The position numbers were made by a program, and so were the translations under genes. From Lysinibacillus capsici (GTDB lineage: Bacteria > Bacillota > Bacilli > Bacillales_A > Planococcaceae): 64,000 bases of DNA. Position 1 is the first letter of the stretch; each line of letters starts with the position of its first letter. The DNA lies in NCBI RefSeq assembly GCF_003367505.1, contig NZ_PXXX01000007.1, positions 62,001-126,000 of the forward strand. Direction: 5' to 3'. Below are positions 28,887 through 38,961 of this stretch, one piece after another. The notes beneath the pieces are model-generated. The model was not told the DNA's origin. It made no database searches and was given only the letters and a program-made list of their open reading frames with translations.

Positions 28887-29389
28887 TAGATTTCACTCAC
28901 TCCCTGGTTAACTGTTCGGATATGTAATATCGACGTTGCAGGATTAAATTCAATCGTTCTACCACTATTTCCACCAGTATCCTCGGCCACTAAAGGGATG
29001 CCCTGCCTCTTTAATTCATTTTTGACAGCTTCTACATTGCGGGGACCAATACGCATTGTATCTTTGTCGGAAGTAAATTGGAACATCTGCGCACCCCCTG
29101 CAATTTTTGCCTTGAGTTTAAATTTTTGAACGCCTTCTAACTTTAGTAAATCAATCATTGCAGCAATCCCTGAATCTGCAAATTTCGCGACATTGATTGA
29201 CTCAGCTCTTCCTAAACTTGAATCTGGTAACATCACATGGATTAAACCAGCAATTTTTTTTGACTCATCATACAAAATAACACCAACACATGAACCAAGA
29301 CCAGAAGTTCGAATCGTGTTAGGTAGCTTTACTACATCCATTTGTGCAATTCCCACTTTAATCACTTGTCCACTACTATTGGTTAACAT
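28886..29389 (-). CDS. cheD: Chemoreceptor glutamine deamidase CheD
   Basis: This 167-residue enzyme deamidates glutamines in chemoreceptors and binds CheC. The catalytic Cys sits in SGLGSCVGVILYD (near residues 30-42) and the His in AGLIHVMLPDS (near 48-58); AKIAGGAQMF and the C-terminal GNSGRTIEFNPATS complete the family pattern. It lies one base after cheC, matching their partnership. AGGGG lies 9 bases before the ATG. Confidence 0.97.
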   Translation of the reverse strand: MLTNSSGQVIKVGIAQMDVVKLPNTIRTSGLGSCVGVILYDESKKIAGLIHVMLPDSSLGRAESINVAKFADSGIAAMIDLLKLEGVQKFKLKAKIAGGAQMFQFTSDKDTMRIGPRNVEAVKNELKRQGIPLVAEDTGGNSGRTIEFNPATSILHIRTVNQGVSEI

Positions 29390-29390
29390 A

Positions 29391-30023
29391 TCACGAAACC
29401 CCTAATGCTTTAAAAATGGCATCAAACGAGTCAGGATCTGGTAGTAGGAAGAAATGGCCCCTCACCGTTTCATGGTCTTCCACACCTTCTTCAAAAATGG
29501 ATGTATTTATCACAATAACATTATCACTGACATGAGATAATTCTATTAAACCAATGCTTATTATAGCTCCAAACATATCAACACTTAGACCTGGCACAGT
29601 TGGATAAATTTTTAAATTAGTAAAATCCGATAAGGCAGATAAATAGGAGCCTGATAAAATATTACCCATTTCTTGCATAGCTGATAAACCTAACTCTGAA
29701 ACAGGTCGTTTTTTAAAGTCAAAAGAGTCATCGAAAATAAGCCGACGTATAAAGCGGTTTGCTTGTTCGATAGGTAATATAAAGAACATACTTCCCTCTG
29801 CATCACCTTCAATACGAAGGTAAATGCCAACAACTACGTTTTCTGATCCGCCAGCCAACTCCATCATATCGTTAAAGGACACCATCTCTACCTTTGGAAC
29901 ACGCATATCAATTTTTTTCCCAAGTAAATTGGAAAGTGCTGTCGCGGCATGCGCAGCACCGATGTTTCCAATCTCCTTTAATACATCTAAATGTAGTGAT
30001 GTAATTTTTTGATTAAATGTCAT
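29391..30023 (-). CDS. cheC: CheY-P phosphatase CheC
   Basis: A 210-residue CheC of the CheC/FliY/CheX phosphatase family. Both active-site helices are present: DVLKEIGNIGAAHAATALSN near 13-32, and SAMQEMGNILSGSYLSALSD near 113-132, each with the E-x-x-N pair. CheC hydrolyses CheY-P weakly, is stimulated by CheD, and so feeds back on CheD activity. Order cheA-W-C-D as in B. subtilis. Confidence 0.97.
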   Translation of the reverse strand: MTFNQKITSLHLDVLKEIGNIGAAHAATALSNLLGKKIDMRVPKVEMVSFNDMMELAGGSENVVVGIYLRIEGDAEGSMFFILPIEQANRFIRRLIFDDSFDFKKRPVSELGLSAMQEMGNILSGSYLSALSDFTNLKIYPTVPGLSVDMFGAIISIGLIELSHVSDNVIVINTSIFEEGVEDHETVRGHFFLLPDPDSFDAIFKALGVS

Positions 30024-30032
30024 TATCGATCC

Positions 30033-30479
30033 CTACTTTAGTGGATTTAATACTTTTTCTAAATGTAATAAGATTAATAATCGCTTCTCTACTTTAGCAA
30101 CGCCTGAAATAAATTCTTCTTCAAGTGAGCCAACGACTTCTGGTTGCGGTTCAATAGCACTTGCTGGAATATCGATAACGTCGTTAGCGGAATCCACTAC
30201 AAAGCCTACTTCCATATCTTCTAATGAAATAATAATAATGCGTGTTGTTTCTTCATGTTCAGAAATAGGTAATTCAAAACGTTCACGTAAATCCACAATT
30301 GGTGTGACAACACCTCGTAGATTGATTACACCTTTTACGTATTTCGCTGTTTTCGGTACACGAGTAATATGCATTAATTTCTCAATTCCTTGAACATGGG
30401 ACACTGGAATTGCATATTCTTTATCTGCTAACTGAAAAACTATTACTTTAATACTTTCTTGCTCCACTGCATTTGTCAT
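30033..30479 (-). CDS. cheW: Chemotaxis coupling protein CheW
   Basis: This 148-residue single CheW domain links receptors to CheA. IKVIVFQLADKEYAIPVSHV (residues 9-28), the VKGVINLRGVVTPIVDLRER core and FVVDSANDVIDIPASAIEP are typical, as is the C-terminal LLILLHLEKVL. It is between cheA and cheC. Confidence 0.97.
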   Translation of the reverse strand: MTNAVEQESIKVIVFQLADKEYAIPVSHVQGIEKLMHITRVPKTAKYVKGVINLRGVVTPIVDLRERFELPISEHEETTRIIIISLEDMEVGFVVDSANDVIDIPASAIEPQPEVVGSLEEEFISGVAKVEKRLLILLHLEKVLNPLK

Positions 30480-30506
30480 ACTTTACACCTCTCTTATTCA
30501 TTCACC

Positions 30507-32579
30507 TTATTTAATTAGTGCGTTGCAATCTACAATTAAGGCTACTTTACCATTGCCTAAGATTGTTGCTCCTGAAATGGCAAAGATATTTGTTAAGTAA
30601 TTTCCTAAAGACTTCAAGACAATTTCTTGTTGGCCAATGAATGAATCCACCACTAAACCAGCAAGTTTTTCACCTTTACGGACGATCACTACTGAGTGGA
30701 ATTCTTCATCTTGATGCTCTTGACGAGGTACCTCAAAGATTTCCTCTAAGAATACCAACGGAACAACTTTGCCACGGAAGTCGATTACTTTTTGATTATG
30801 CGCATTCATAATCTCTGATGAACGGATAATAGATGTTTCAATAATAGAAGATAGTGGAATTGCATAAATTTCCTTTTCAATCTCCACAAGCATAACTGAA
30901 ATAATTGATAATGTCAGTGGTAATTGAATCGAGAAGATGGATCCAACATCCTGTGTTGATTCAATTGAAATATTGCCACCTAGTGATTCAATCGTTGTTT
31001 TTACAACATCTAAACCTACTCCACGACCAGATACATCTGAAATAACATCTGCAGTGGAGAAGCCTGAAGCTAGAATAAGCTCATTAATTTGTTTATCAGA
31101 CATTGAATAGGATTGTTCTTGTGTAACAATACCTTTTGAAATAGCTTTCGCTAATACTTTTTCTCGATTTATGCCCGCGCCATCGTCTTCAATTTCAATA
31201 AAGACGTAATTTCCGCTATGATAGGCACGCAATACGACCGTTCCTTCTTCAGGCTTGCCTTTTGCACGACGAGCAGTTGGATTCTCAATGCCATGATCCA
31301 CAGAATTACGAATCAAGTGAACAAGCGGATCTCCAATTTCATCAATTACTGTACGATCTAGTTCGGTTTCAGCACCAATAATTTCAAGGTTGATTTTCTT
31401 ATTTAAATCACGTGATAGTTGACGAATCATTTTCGGGAAACGATTGAAAACTGTTTCTACAGGTACCATTCGCATTGTTAAAATAATAGTTTGCAAATCA
31501 CCCATCACACGACTCATACGCTCTACTGTTTCATTTAGTTCTCCATGATTTACTTCAGTAGAGATAGATTGCAATCGACCACGATCAATGACAAGCTCTT
31601 CAAACAAGTTCATTAAAATATCTAGACGTTCAATATTTACACGAATTGTTTTATTACCTACAGGTGCATGATTTTTGTCAGCCTTGGAAGGTGTAGCTTC
31701 TTTAGCAGGTTTTGCAACAGGCTCGGCTTTAGCAGCAGGCGTATTTGTTGGTATTGCGGCTACCTCAGCCACTGCTGTTGCAGTTGCTGCTACTTCTTGG
31801 TGCGCTTCAAATACTTTTTCACTAAATTTCCTTTGGTCAATTGTAGTCACAATAACCTCATCAACTTCAGAAACTTTCATTAGCTTTTTCTGCATATCCT
31901 CAGCTGTTGTTTTTGTGACAAAGGCTACATAAAATTGTTGATCAAACTGCTCATCTTCTAGCTTTTCAACAGATGGACTTGATTTAATGACATCCCCATC
32001 TTTTTCTAAAATCTCAAACACCATAAATACACGTGCTGCCTTAAGAAGGCAATCCTCACGTAATGTTACTGAAATTTCAAAAGCATTAAAGCCTTGTTCA
32101 GCCGATTGTGTAATGACTGTTTGTTCAAACGAATCATATTCTAATACACTTTCAACAACCGGTGCAGCAACCGTTGCTACCACCTCTGGTATTACTTCCT
32201 CACCTAGTTCTATACGCTTTAGTTGTGCGACAGTTGAGGAAACATCACGCTTACCATCTCCACCGTTAGCAATATCCATTACCATTTCTTCTAAATGATC
32301 AACAGATTCAAATACGACATCTAAAATTTCAGGTGTAACATGAATCTTCTCGTTACGGATGGCATCTAAAACATTCTCCATTTTATGGGTTAAATCTGCT
32401 AAATCTTCGAAGCCCATTGTGGCAGACATACCTTTTAATGTGTGTGCAGAGCGGAATATTTCCCCAACAATTGCCAAATCGTCTGGATTTTTTTCTAATT
32501 CTAATAAATGTTCACTACACGCTTGTAAATGCTCTTTACTTTCTTCAATAAACATCTCTAAATATTGATTGACTTCCAT
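30507..32579 (-). CDS. cheA: Chemotaxis histidine kinase CheA
   Basis: A 690-residue CheA with the full five-domain plan. P1 phosphotransfer carries FRSAHTLKGMSATMGFED with His near residue 47; P2, a CheY-binding region, spans about 170-250 (FEISVTLREDCLLKAARVFM). A Pro/Ala/Lys-rich linker (about 275-305) leads to the P3 dimerisation helices. The P4 ATPase has HLIRNSVDHGIENP (N box), IEDDGAGINRE (G1) and DVSGRGVGLDVVK (G2). P5 is CheW-like, ending GNGKVALIVDCNALI. It autophosphorylates and passes phosphate to CheY and CheB. Confidence 0.98.
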   Translation of the reverse strand: MEVNQYLEMFIEESKEHLQACSEHLLELEKNPDDLAIVGEIFRSAHTLKGMSATMGFEDLADLTHKMENVLDAIRNEKIHVTPEILDVVFESVDHLEEMVMDIANGGDGKRDVSSTVAQLKRIELGEEVIPEVVATVAAPVVESVLEYDSFEQTVITQSAEQGFNAFEISVTLREDCLLKAARVFMVFEILEKDGDVIKSSPSVEKLEDEQFDQQFYVAFVTKTTAEDMQKKLMKVSEVDEVIVTTIDQRKFSEKVFEAHQEVAATATAVAEVAAIPTNTPAAKAEPVAKPAKEATPSKADKNHAPVGNKTIRVNIERLDILMNLFEELVIDRGRLQSISTEVNHGELNETVERMSRVMGDLQTIILTMRMVPVETVFNRFPKMIRQLSRDLNKKINLEIIGAETELDRTVIDEIGDPLVHLIRNSVDHGIENPTARRAKGKPEEGTVVLRAYHSGNYVFIEIEDDGAGINREKVLAKAISKGIVTQEQSYSMSDKQINELILASGFSTADVISDVSGRGVGLDVVKTTIESLGGNISIESTQDVGSIFSIQLPLTLSIISVMLVEIEKEIYAIPLSSIIETSIIRSSEIMNAHNQKVIDFRGKVVPLVFLEEIFEVPRQEHQDEEFHSVVIVRKGEKLAGLVVDSFIGQQEIVLKSLGNYLTNIFAISGATILGNGKVALIVDCNALIK

Positions 32580-32594
32580 AAGAGGACACCCCTT

Positions 32595-33749
32595 TTAAGG
32601 CAAATATTTCATTATTGTTTGTGCAATATCATCTACATCTGCAACTTCATCAACAAGTTGCGTTTCTACTGCTGCTTTTGGCATACCATATACAATGCAA
32701 GTTTCAGCTGATTCTGCAATAGCAATGACATTGCCAGTATTTTTTAATGCTTTTAGACCATTAGAGCCATCATGACCCATACCTGTCATAATCACTGCTA
32801 CTTTATCAAAATCTTTATATTGACTAACATCTTCGAACATTACATCTACAGAAGGTCGATGGCCAGATCTTGGTGCTTCTTGATTATCAAGAACAATGCC
32901 AAAAGTTGTCCCTACTTTTCTAAGTTTTAAATGATATCCACCTGGTGCAATATAAGCTACTCCATTTTGCAAAATATCGCCCTGTTCAGCTTCTTTAACA
33001 GAAATTTCACTTAGCTGATCAAGTCGGTTAGCAAGCGATTTAGTAAATCCAGCAGGCATATGCTGTACAATTAATATGGGAGCTTGAATAGACTTAGGAA
33101 TTTTAGTAACAACCTCCTGAAGTGCGCGAGGTCCTCCTGTTGATGTGCCAATTAACACAATCTTCTTTCCTATTTTACTCCATTCTACCATTGGTTTAGT
33201 TACGGCTACCTTAGTAGAAACAACATTAATAGACGTATTTGTTCGTCCATGCTGTTGTGGTTCCTTTATTACGGTACTCACCCTTGTCACTTGTTCTTGT
33301 TGTCGTTTACTACCAGAAGGTTTTTTCAATTTGGAAATTGGCACCGTTGCAGCTTGTTCCACTTTGTGCACAAGTTCATTTTGAATTTTATGTAAATCAA
33401 GGGAGATGGTCCCGCTCGGCTTGGCAACAAAATCTACTGCCCCGCCCTCAATTGCAGCAATTGCATTTTCTGTCCCACGTTGAGTGGTACTTGAGAGCAT
33501 TACTACAGGAACTGGACATTGTATCATAATTTCTTTTAAAGCATCGAGCCCATTCATTTCAGGCATCTCAATATCCATTGTCACAACGTTTGGCTTCAAC
33601 GATTGTATCTTTTTGATCGCATCTTTTCCATTTCGAGCTGTTCCAACTACTTCCACCTTCGAGTTGCCAACAAAAAAGTCACTAATTAGCTTTCTCATAA
33701 AAGCAGAATCATCCACAACTAAAAGCTTGCTTTTATGCAAAAAGTCCAA
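32595..33749 (-). CDS. cheB: Chemoreceptor methylesterase CheB
   Basis: This 384-residue two-domain response regulator has a receiver (KLLVVDDSAFMRKLISDFF, phospho-Asp in VVTMDIEMPEMNG, Lys in DFVAKPSG), a linker (about 125-190), and the methylesterase/deamidase domain with LIGTSTGGPRALQEV (catalytic Ser), IVQHMPAGFTKSLANRLD (His) and VIMTGMGHDGSNG (Asp). It resets receptor methylation in adaptation. The start codon appears to be TTG at 33749, directly after the flhG stop, with AAAGGG 9 bases upstream; no in-frame ATG precedes the receiver. Confidence 0.96.
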   Translation of the reverse strand: MDFLHKSKLLVVDDSAFMRKLISDFFVGNSKVEVVGTARNGKDAIKKIQSLKPNVVTMDIEMPEMNGLDALKEIMIQCPVPVVMLSSTTQRGTENAIAAIEGGAVDFVAKPSGTISLDLHKIQNELVHKVEQAATVPISKLKKPSGSKRQQEQVTRVSTVIKEPQQHGRTNTSINVVSTKVAVTKPMVEWSKIGKKIVLIGTSTGGPRALQEVVTKIPKSIQAPILIVQHMPAGFTKSLANRLDQLSEISVKEAEQGDILQNGVAYIAPGGYHLKLRKVGTTFGIVLDNQEAPRSGHRPSVDVMFEDVSQYKDFDKVAVIMTGMGHDGSNGLKALKNTGNVIAIAESAETCIVYGMPKAAVETQLVDEVADVDDIAQTIMKYLP

Positions 33750-34625
33750 TTAATCACGCCCTTTCGAGAAAATACTTCTAAGTTTCGTTAAAAATTTTTT
33801 CGTTGTTTGATCATGTGCATGTATTTCCCCCGCACGTTGCTCCATAAAACGAACGACTATAAGTTGCAATGTCTTTGATATTAATGCGTCTGGATAAGCA
33901 AGTGAGAATGGCACTTGCTCGCGCACTGCCTTACGCACAACAGGGTCTTCAGGTAATGAACCAAGAATGATCGTTTCTTTGTCTAAAAAACGTTTCATTG
34001 TTAACTGTAAACGTTCATTCGTTTCTATTCCTTCTTCTTTACTGAAAGCGCGGTTACAGAGAATATAAAACTGCTTATCTGGATCTCGAACATGAATATA
34101 TTTCATCATGGAGTACGCATCTGTAATAGAAGTAGGTTCCGCTGTTGAAATGACGATAATTTCATCAATAGATGTGAGTAAATCTAACGACCAATTAGTA
34201 GCACCAGCGCCCATATCAAATAAAATATAATCATAGTTTTTTTGAAGTTCTTCAAATGCTTGAATAAGTCGTTCAAACATACTATGAGACCAATCAAGCA
34301 CACTCGTCATACCTGACCCACCTGAAATATACCTTAAATCGTAAGGCCCTTCAAATATTACCTCATCTAGTTGCTTATTTCCTTCTAAGTAATCTTTTAA
34401 ACTATAAGAAGCATTTTTCCCAATTAAGATATGGATATTCCCCATCCCAATATCCATGTCTACAATGACAACTCTTTTTCCCTTTTGGGCTAAAGTCATG
34501 GCAAAGTTCATTGTGAAGTTACTTTTACCTACTCCACCTTTGCCACTTACAACTGCAATCGCTCTACCTAGTTCGCCTTGCTGTTTCATCATTTTTAAGC
34601 GTAATGCTTCAGCTTGGTCTCTCAT
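33750..34625 (-). CDS. flhG: Flagellar number regulator FlhG (MinD-like ATPase)
   Basis: A 291-residue ParA/MinD-family ATPase (YlxH in B. subtilis). The deviant Walker A VVSGKGGVGKSNFTMNFA (near residues 25-42) is followed by VVIVDMDIGMGNIH, ILFDMGAGATNW and a C-terminal amphipathic region. The N-terminal DQAEALRLKMM motif is the FlhF-activating helix of Bacillus FlhG. It works with FlhF to set flagellar number and place. The ATG overlaps the flhF stop (ATGA). Confidence 0.96.
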   Translation of the reverse strand: MRDQAEALRLKMMKQQGELGRAIAVVSGKGGVGKSNFTMNFAMTLAQKGKRVVIVDMDIGMGNIHILIGKNASYSLKDYLEGNKQLDEVIFEGPYDLRYISGGSGMTSVLDWSHSMFERLIQAFEELQKNYDYILFDMGAGATNWSLDLLTSIDEIIVISTAEPTSITDAYSMMKYIHVRDPDKQFYILCNRAFSKEEGIETNERLQLTMKRFLDKETIILGSLPEDPVVRKAVREQVPFSLAYPDALISKTLQLIVVRFMEQRAGEIHAHDQTTKKFLTKLRSIFSKGRD

Positions 34626-35818
34626 TTTTCTTCACCTTGAAAAAACAAATTAAGTACTGCTTCTAAATCAGCTTCTTCAATATCTTCTGGTACTTCTTGA
34701 CCATTCGTATAGTAAGCAAGTCCTTTATTATATTTAATCATTAAATTGATCATTGTGCCAATAGAATTTGTTTCATCAATTTTTGTAAAAATAAATTTTT
34801 GAATTGGTAATTGTTTAAATTGATCTACAATATTCTCCATATCCCTTTCTTTCGTTGTCATTGCAAGCACTAAATAAGATTCTGCATGATCATCGAATTT
34901 TATAAGGCGTTGGAGATCATCAACATACTTGACTTCTTTATAATTTCGACCAGCTGTATCAATAAAAACCAAATCTAAATGTGATAATCTCTGGATTGCT
35001 TGTTCAAAATCTGTTGCATTGTAAGCAATTTCTACAGGAGCTTGTAAAAGACCAGCATATGTTTTAAGCTGCTCTATTGCCGCAATCCGATAAGTATCTG
35101 TCGTAATAAAGCCAATCTTTTTCTTTTTTTCTAACACAGCTCTAGCAGCCATTTTAGCAATAGTTGTAGTCTTACCAACCCCTGTTGGCCCTAAAATGTT
35201 TATATATTTTCTTTCGTAGGATAATCCTCCGACTGGAAGTACTTCTAGCTTCTTACGTAATAAATTTTTTGCTATCAATTTACATTGTGAAAAATTTATT
35301 TCGGATGCTTCTTTAAAATGCATAAAAAGCTCATCACCTATCGTTGTGATGAGCTCTTCACTTAGCTCTTGCTGTCTTAAGTATTCAATGAAGGGTAAGA
35401 GTTCATCGGGATATTGAGCTTGGGTAGTCTTTTTATGCATCGATTGCATTAATGATTTTAAATCAGCAATTTCTTTTCTCAATTCTTCTGACATGCTAGC
35501 GTCCTCATGTACTGCTGCTACATCAAGGGGTGGTTCCTGATGCATTTTTGCTTGAATAGCATTTGTAATCTCTTGTAACCTTGCATTCTCTTTTTTTACT
35601 ACAGGCAGTACAGCTGGTGTTGGAACTGAAGCCACCTGCTGGGGCTCCATTGCATCAATACCCGCAACCACTTCAAAACTTTTCTTTTTTATCATGCCAA
35701 AAAATTTCTTTGTGATGACGACTTTTGAATTTAAAATGACTGCGTCCTCACCTAATTCTGCTCGCACTTGCTTCATCGCCTCTGGTATGGATGATGCATA
35801 ATACTTTTTCATTTTCAT
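34622..35818 (-). CDS. flhF: Flagellar placement GTPase FlhF
   Basis: This 398-residue SRP-type GTPase has an N-terminal basic B domain (KKYYASSIPEAMKQVRAELG, about 1-110), a helical N domain, and the G domain with [20 protein letters not shown] (P-loop), GFITTDTYRIAAIEQLKTYA, FIDTAGRNYKEV and FTKIDETNSIG. It recruits early basal-body parts to the membrane. The ATG overlaps the flhA stop by four bases. Slightly longer than B. subtilis FlhF through the B-N linker. Confidence 0.97.
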   Translation of the reverse strand: MKMKKYYASSIPEAMKQVRAELGEDAVILNSKVVITKKFFGMIKKKSFEVVAGIDAMEPQQVASVPTPAVLPVVKKENARLQEITNAIQAKMHQEPPLDVAAVHEDASMSEELRKEIADLKSLMQSMHKKTTQAQYPDELLPFIEYLRQQELSEELITTIGDELFMHFKEASEINFSQCKLIAKNLLRKKLEVLPVGGLSYERKYINILGPTGVGKTTTIAKMAARAVLEKKKKIGFITTDTYRIAAIEQLKTYAGLLQAPVEIAYNATDFEQAIQRLSHLDLVFIDTAGRNYKEVKYVDDLQRLIKFDDHAESYLVLAMTTKERDMENIVDQFKQLPIQKFIFTKIDETNSIGTMINLMIKYNKGLAYYTNGQEVPEDIEEADLEAVLNLFFQGEEK

Positions 35819-37848
35819 TGAACATTCACCACCCCAACACTTTGAATTTCAACCGAAGCATCCAATTCATTATAAGATAGAACCGGAATTTGTGGGAAAT
35901 AACGCTCCGTTAGTTGTCGTAAATACATCCGAACGGCTGGCGAGCATAATATAATAGCTGATTGCTCCATAAACGAAACACGCTCTACTTCCGCTGCAAT
36001 AGTTTCTAATACTGTTTGAGAATCTTGTGGGTCCATAGCTAAATAATTACCGTGATCCGTTTGTTGGATACTATCAGCAATCATTTTTTCTACTTTACCT
36101 GAAACCGTAATCACCTTTAATACTGAACTATCCCCAACATATTGCGCTGTAATTTGACGAGCTAATGCTTGACGCACATATTCAGCTAAGATATCTGTAT
36201 CACTCGTTAATTTTGCATAGTCTGCAAGTGTCTCAAAAATAATAGGTAAGTTACGCACTGATACATTCTCCCGAAGAAGCTTACCCAGTACCTTTTGGAT
36301 TTCTCCAGTAGATAAAGGTGCAGGTGTTAATTCTTCTACTAAAATTGGATGGGATTCGCGTAAGTGATCGATTAACTGCTTTGTCTCTTGACGGCCTAAT
36401 AACTCATGAGCATTTGCTCGAATTATTTCAGTTAAATGTGTTGACACCACACTTGGTGGGTCCACAACTGTATAACCATACATTTCCGCATCCTCTTTTA
36501 CTTGCTCTGTAATCCATTTAGCTAGTAATCCAAATGATGGCTCGACAGTATCAATACCCTCAATAGAATCATCGTCTCCAGGGCTCATCGCTAAATAATG
36601 ATCTAGTAAAAGTTCGCCTCGTGCCATTTCGTTCCCCTTTATTTTAATTCGATATTCATTTGGTTGAAGCTGAATATTGTCTCGAATACGGACTACTGGG
36701 ATCACGATACCTAACTCCAAGGCAAGCTGTCGACGAATCATGATAACACGGTCTAATAAATCTCCACCTTGAGCGGCATCTACTAAGGGAATTAATCCAT
36801 AACCAAATTCGAATTCAATTGGGTCCACATTTAATAAATTCACAACATTCTCAGGGCTCTTCATGCCGTCAGTAGCCACTTCTTCTTCAATCTCCTGTAA
36901 TTCTTCTTCATCCTCTGGCTTCTTACGTTCCATCATATAAGCTCCCGCAATTAATGAAAGACCTATTGGCAGCGTTACCCAGTTTGGTATTGGCGTAAAT
37001 AGCCCTAGTAATACAATGGTACCTCCTGCTACATAAAGCAGCTTAGCTTGAGCAAATAATTGGCCTGTAATGTCTTGACCAAGACTACCTTTAGAAGAGG
37101 CTCGTGTTACGACAATTCCTGTAGCAGTCGAAATAAGCAAGGCAGGAATTTGGGATACAATACCGTCCCCAACTGTTAGTTTCGAAAAATGTGTTGCTGC
37201 TTCTGCAAATGGAAGCCCCATTTGTACAACGCCAATGATGATACCAAATAATAGATTGATAATAACCATTACCATTGAAGCGATGGCATCCCCTTTTACA
37301 AATTTCGTGGCACCATCCATTGCACCGTAAAAGTCCGCTTCCCCTGCAACTTTTTCACGTCGCTCGCGCGCTTCTTTTTCGGAAATAATCCCCGCATTTA
37401 AGTCAGCATCAATACTCATTTGTTTACCTGGCATCGCATCAAGTGTGAAACGTGCCGCTACTTCTGCTACTCGTTCTGCACCTTTTGTAATTACAATAAA
37501 CTGAATTAACACTAAAATTAAGAAGACGACTAAACCAACAAGTATATTTCCTCCAACTACGAAATCACCAAAAGTTTCAACGACCGAACCTGCATCTCCA
37601 TTTGCTAAGATGGCACGAGTAGTGGAAACACTTAGTCCTAATCGGAACAAAGTTAATAGTAAAATTACCGAAGGAAAAATGGAAAAATCCAATGCTTCTT
37701 TCATACTCATTGCTGTGAGCAGTACAATTAATCCTAATGTAATATTAATGACAATTAAAAAACTTAACATCCACGGAGGAAGAGGGATGATGAGCATCGC
37801 AACGATTAAAATAACCGCACCTAAAACCCCAATATCGCGAACTTTCAT
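35815..37848 (-). CDS. flhA: Flagellar type III export gate protein FlhA
   Basis: A 677-residue export gate protein with about eight membrane helices in residues 1-315, a FHIPEP-family cytoplasmic loop (DAMPGKQMSIDADLNAGIIS, then EKEARERREKVAGEADFYGA) and a C-terminal cytosolic domain (about 345-677) that forms the nonameric docking ring for chaperone-substrate complexes. TLFRLGLSVSTTRAIL is a further signature. It lies after flhB, as in the usual flhB-flhA-flhF-flhG order. Confidence 0.98.
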   Translation of the reverse strand: MKVRDIGVLGAVILIVAMLIIPLPPWMLSFLIVINITLGLIVLLTAMSMKEALDFSIFPSVILLLTLFRLGLSVSTTRAILANGDAGSVVETFGDFVVGGNILVGLVVFLILVLIQFIVITKGAERVAEVAARFTLDAMPGKQMSIDADLNAGIISEKEARERREKVAGEADFYGAMDGATKFVKGDAIASMVMVIINLLFGIIIGVVQMGLPFAEAATHFSKLTVGDGIVSQIPALLISTATGIVVTRASSKGSLGQDITGQLFAQAKLLYVAGGTIVLLGLFTPIPNWVTLPIGLSLIAGAYMMERKKPEDEEELQEIEEEVATDGMKSPENVVNLLNVDPIEFEFGYGLIPLVDAAQGGDLLDRVIMIRRQLALELGIVIPVVRIRDNIQLQPNEYRIKIKGNEMARGELLLDHYLAMSPGDDDSIEGIDTVEPSFGLLAKWITEQVKEDAEMYGYTVVDPPSVVSTHLTEIIRANAHELLGRQETKQLIDHLRESHPILVEELTPAPLSTGEIQKVLGKLLRENVSVRNLPIIFETLADYAKLTSDTDILAEYVRQALARQITAQYVGDSSVLKVITVSGKVEKMIADSIQQTDHGNYLAMDPQDSQTVLETIAAEVERVSFMEQSAIILCSPAVRMYLRQLTERYFPQIPVLSYNELDASVEIQSVGVVNVQ

Positions 37849-37871
37849 TTGTGTCCCTCCTACAAAAAGCC

Positions 37872-38960
37872 TTAAATTTTTCGCTTAATACGGTAAACAT
37901 AAGCGAGTATCTCTGCTACTGCTTTGAAAAATTCTTCTGGTACCTGATCGCCTATTTCTACCTGGTCATACATAGCTCGTGCTAAAGGTCGATTTTCAAC
38001 CATTATTACATCATGTTCTTTGGCGATCAGTTTAATTTTTTGAGCAATAAAGTCTGTCCCCTTCGCAATAACACGAGGAGCATCCATACTGTCCTCATTA
38101 TATTTGAGGGCAATTGCATAGTGAGTAGGATTGGTAATAACTACATCCGCACTCGGAACCTCTGACATCATACGTCTCATCGCCATCTCACGTTGGCGTT
38201 GTTTGATTTTTGATTTGATTAGGGGGTCACCCTCACTATTTTTATATTCATCTTTAATATCTTGCTTAGACATTTTAAGATTTTTTTCATACTCATGTTT
38301 TTGATACATCCAGTCTAAAACGGATACACAAAGTAATACTAAAGAAGCTGCTATACCCATAATACCAACAAGCTTCCCTACCGTAATGAGAGTCATCCAT
38401 GGACTTTTAAACGATAACGCCAAAACTTCTGGTAAGTTTGACCAAATAATAATTGTTGTAACACTTCCGATAAAACCAATCTTTAAAACAGACTTTATTA
38501 ACTCCACAATGGCTTTGACAGAAAATATCTTTTTTAACCCTTTAATAGGGTCCATCTTTTTCAAATCAAACTTCATTGGCTCTAACGTAAAAAGAAAACC
38601 AAATTGCAAAAAGTTACCTGCAAGTGCTCCGACAAATGCAATTGCCATAATGGGCACAATGATAAAAGCCATTTGAATCAAAGTTTCTGTAAATAGGTGC
38701 ATCACACTATCAATAGTCAGTGATTCGATGCGTATGTTATGAATAAAGGTTTGCCTGAAAAAAGCTAATAGCTCGTCACGCAAAGAGCCTGCAAAGAAAA
38801 ACAAAAAGATAAATACCATTAACATTACAATGGCGCTAGAAATATCTTGACTCTTGACAACTTGCCCTTTTTTCCGAGCATCCTGTCGTTTCTTAGGGGT
38901 TGCCTTTTCTGTTTTTTCACCCGCAAAAAATTGTAGCTCTAAATTCAGTAGTAGTCTCAT
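37872..38960 (-). CDS. flhB: Flagellar type III export switch protein FlhB
   Basis: This 362-residue protein has four membrane helices and a cytoplasmic domain containing the self-cleaving NPTH site (ADVVITNPTHYAIALKYNED, near residue 268). Cleavage switches export from rod/hook to filament substrates with FliK. I took the ATG at 38960 (MRLLLNLELQFFAG), because AGGTGGTGG sits 5 bases upstream; the in-frame GTG codons further up lie within that site. It starts one base after the fliR stop. Confidence 0.97.
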   Translation of the reverse strand: MRLLLNLELQFFAGEKTEKATPKKRQDARKKGQVVKSQDISSAIVMLMVFIFLFFFAGSLRDELLAFFRQTFIHNIRIESLTIDSVMHLFTETLIQMAFIIVPIMAIAFVGALAGNFLQFGFLFTLEPMKFDLKKMDPIKGLKKIFSVKAIVELIKSVLKIGFIGSVTTIIIWSNLPEVLALSFKSPWMTLITVGKLVGIMGIAASLVLLCVSVLDWMYQKHEYEKNLKMSKQDIKDEYKNSEGDPLIKSKIKQRQREMAMRRMMSEVPSADVVITNPTHYAIALKYNEDSMDAPRVIAKGTDFIAQKIKLIAKEHDVIMVENRPLARAMYDQVEIGDQVPEEFFKAVAEILAYVYRIKRKI

Positions 38961-38961
38961 A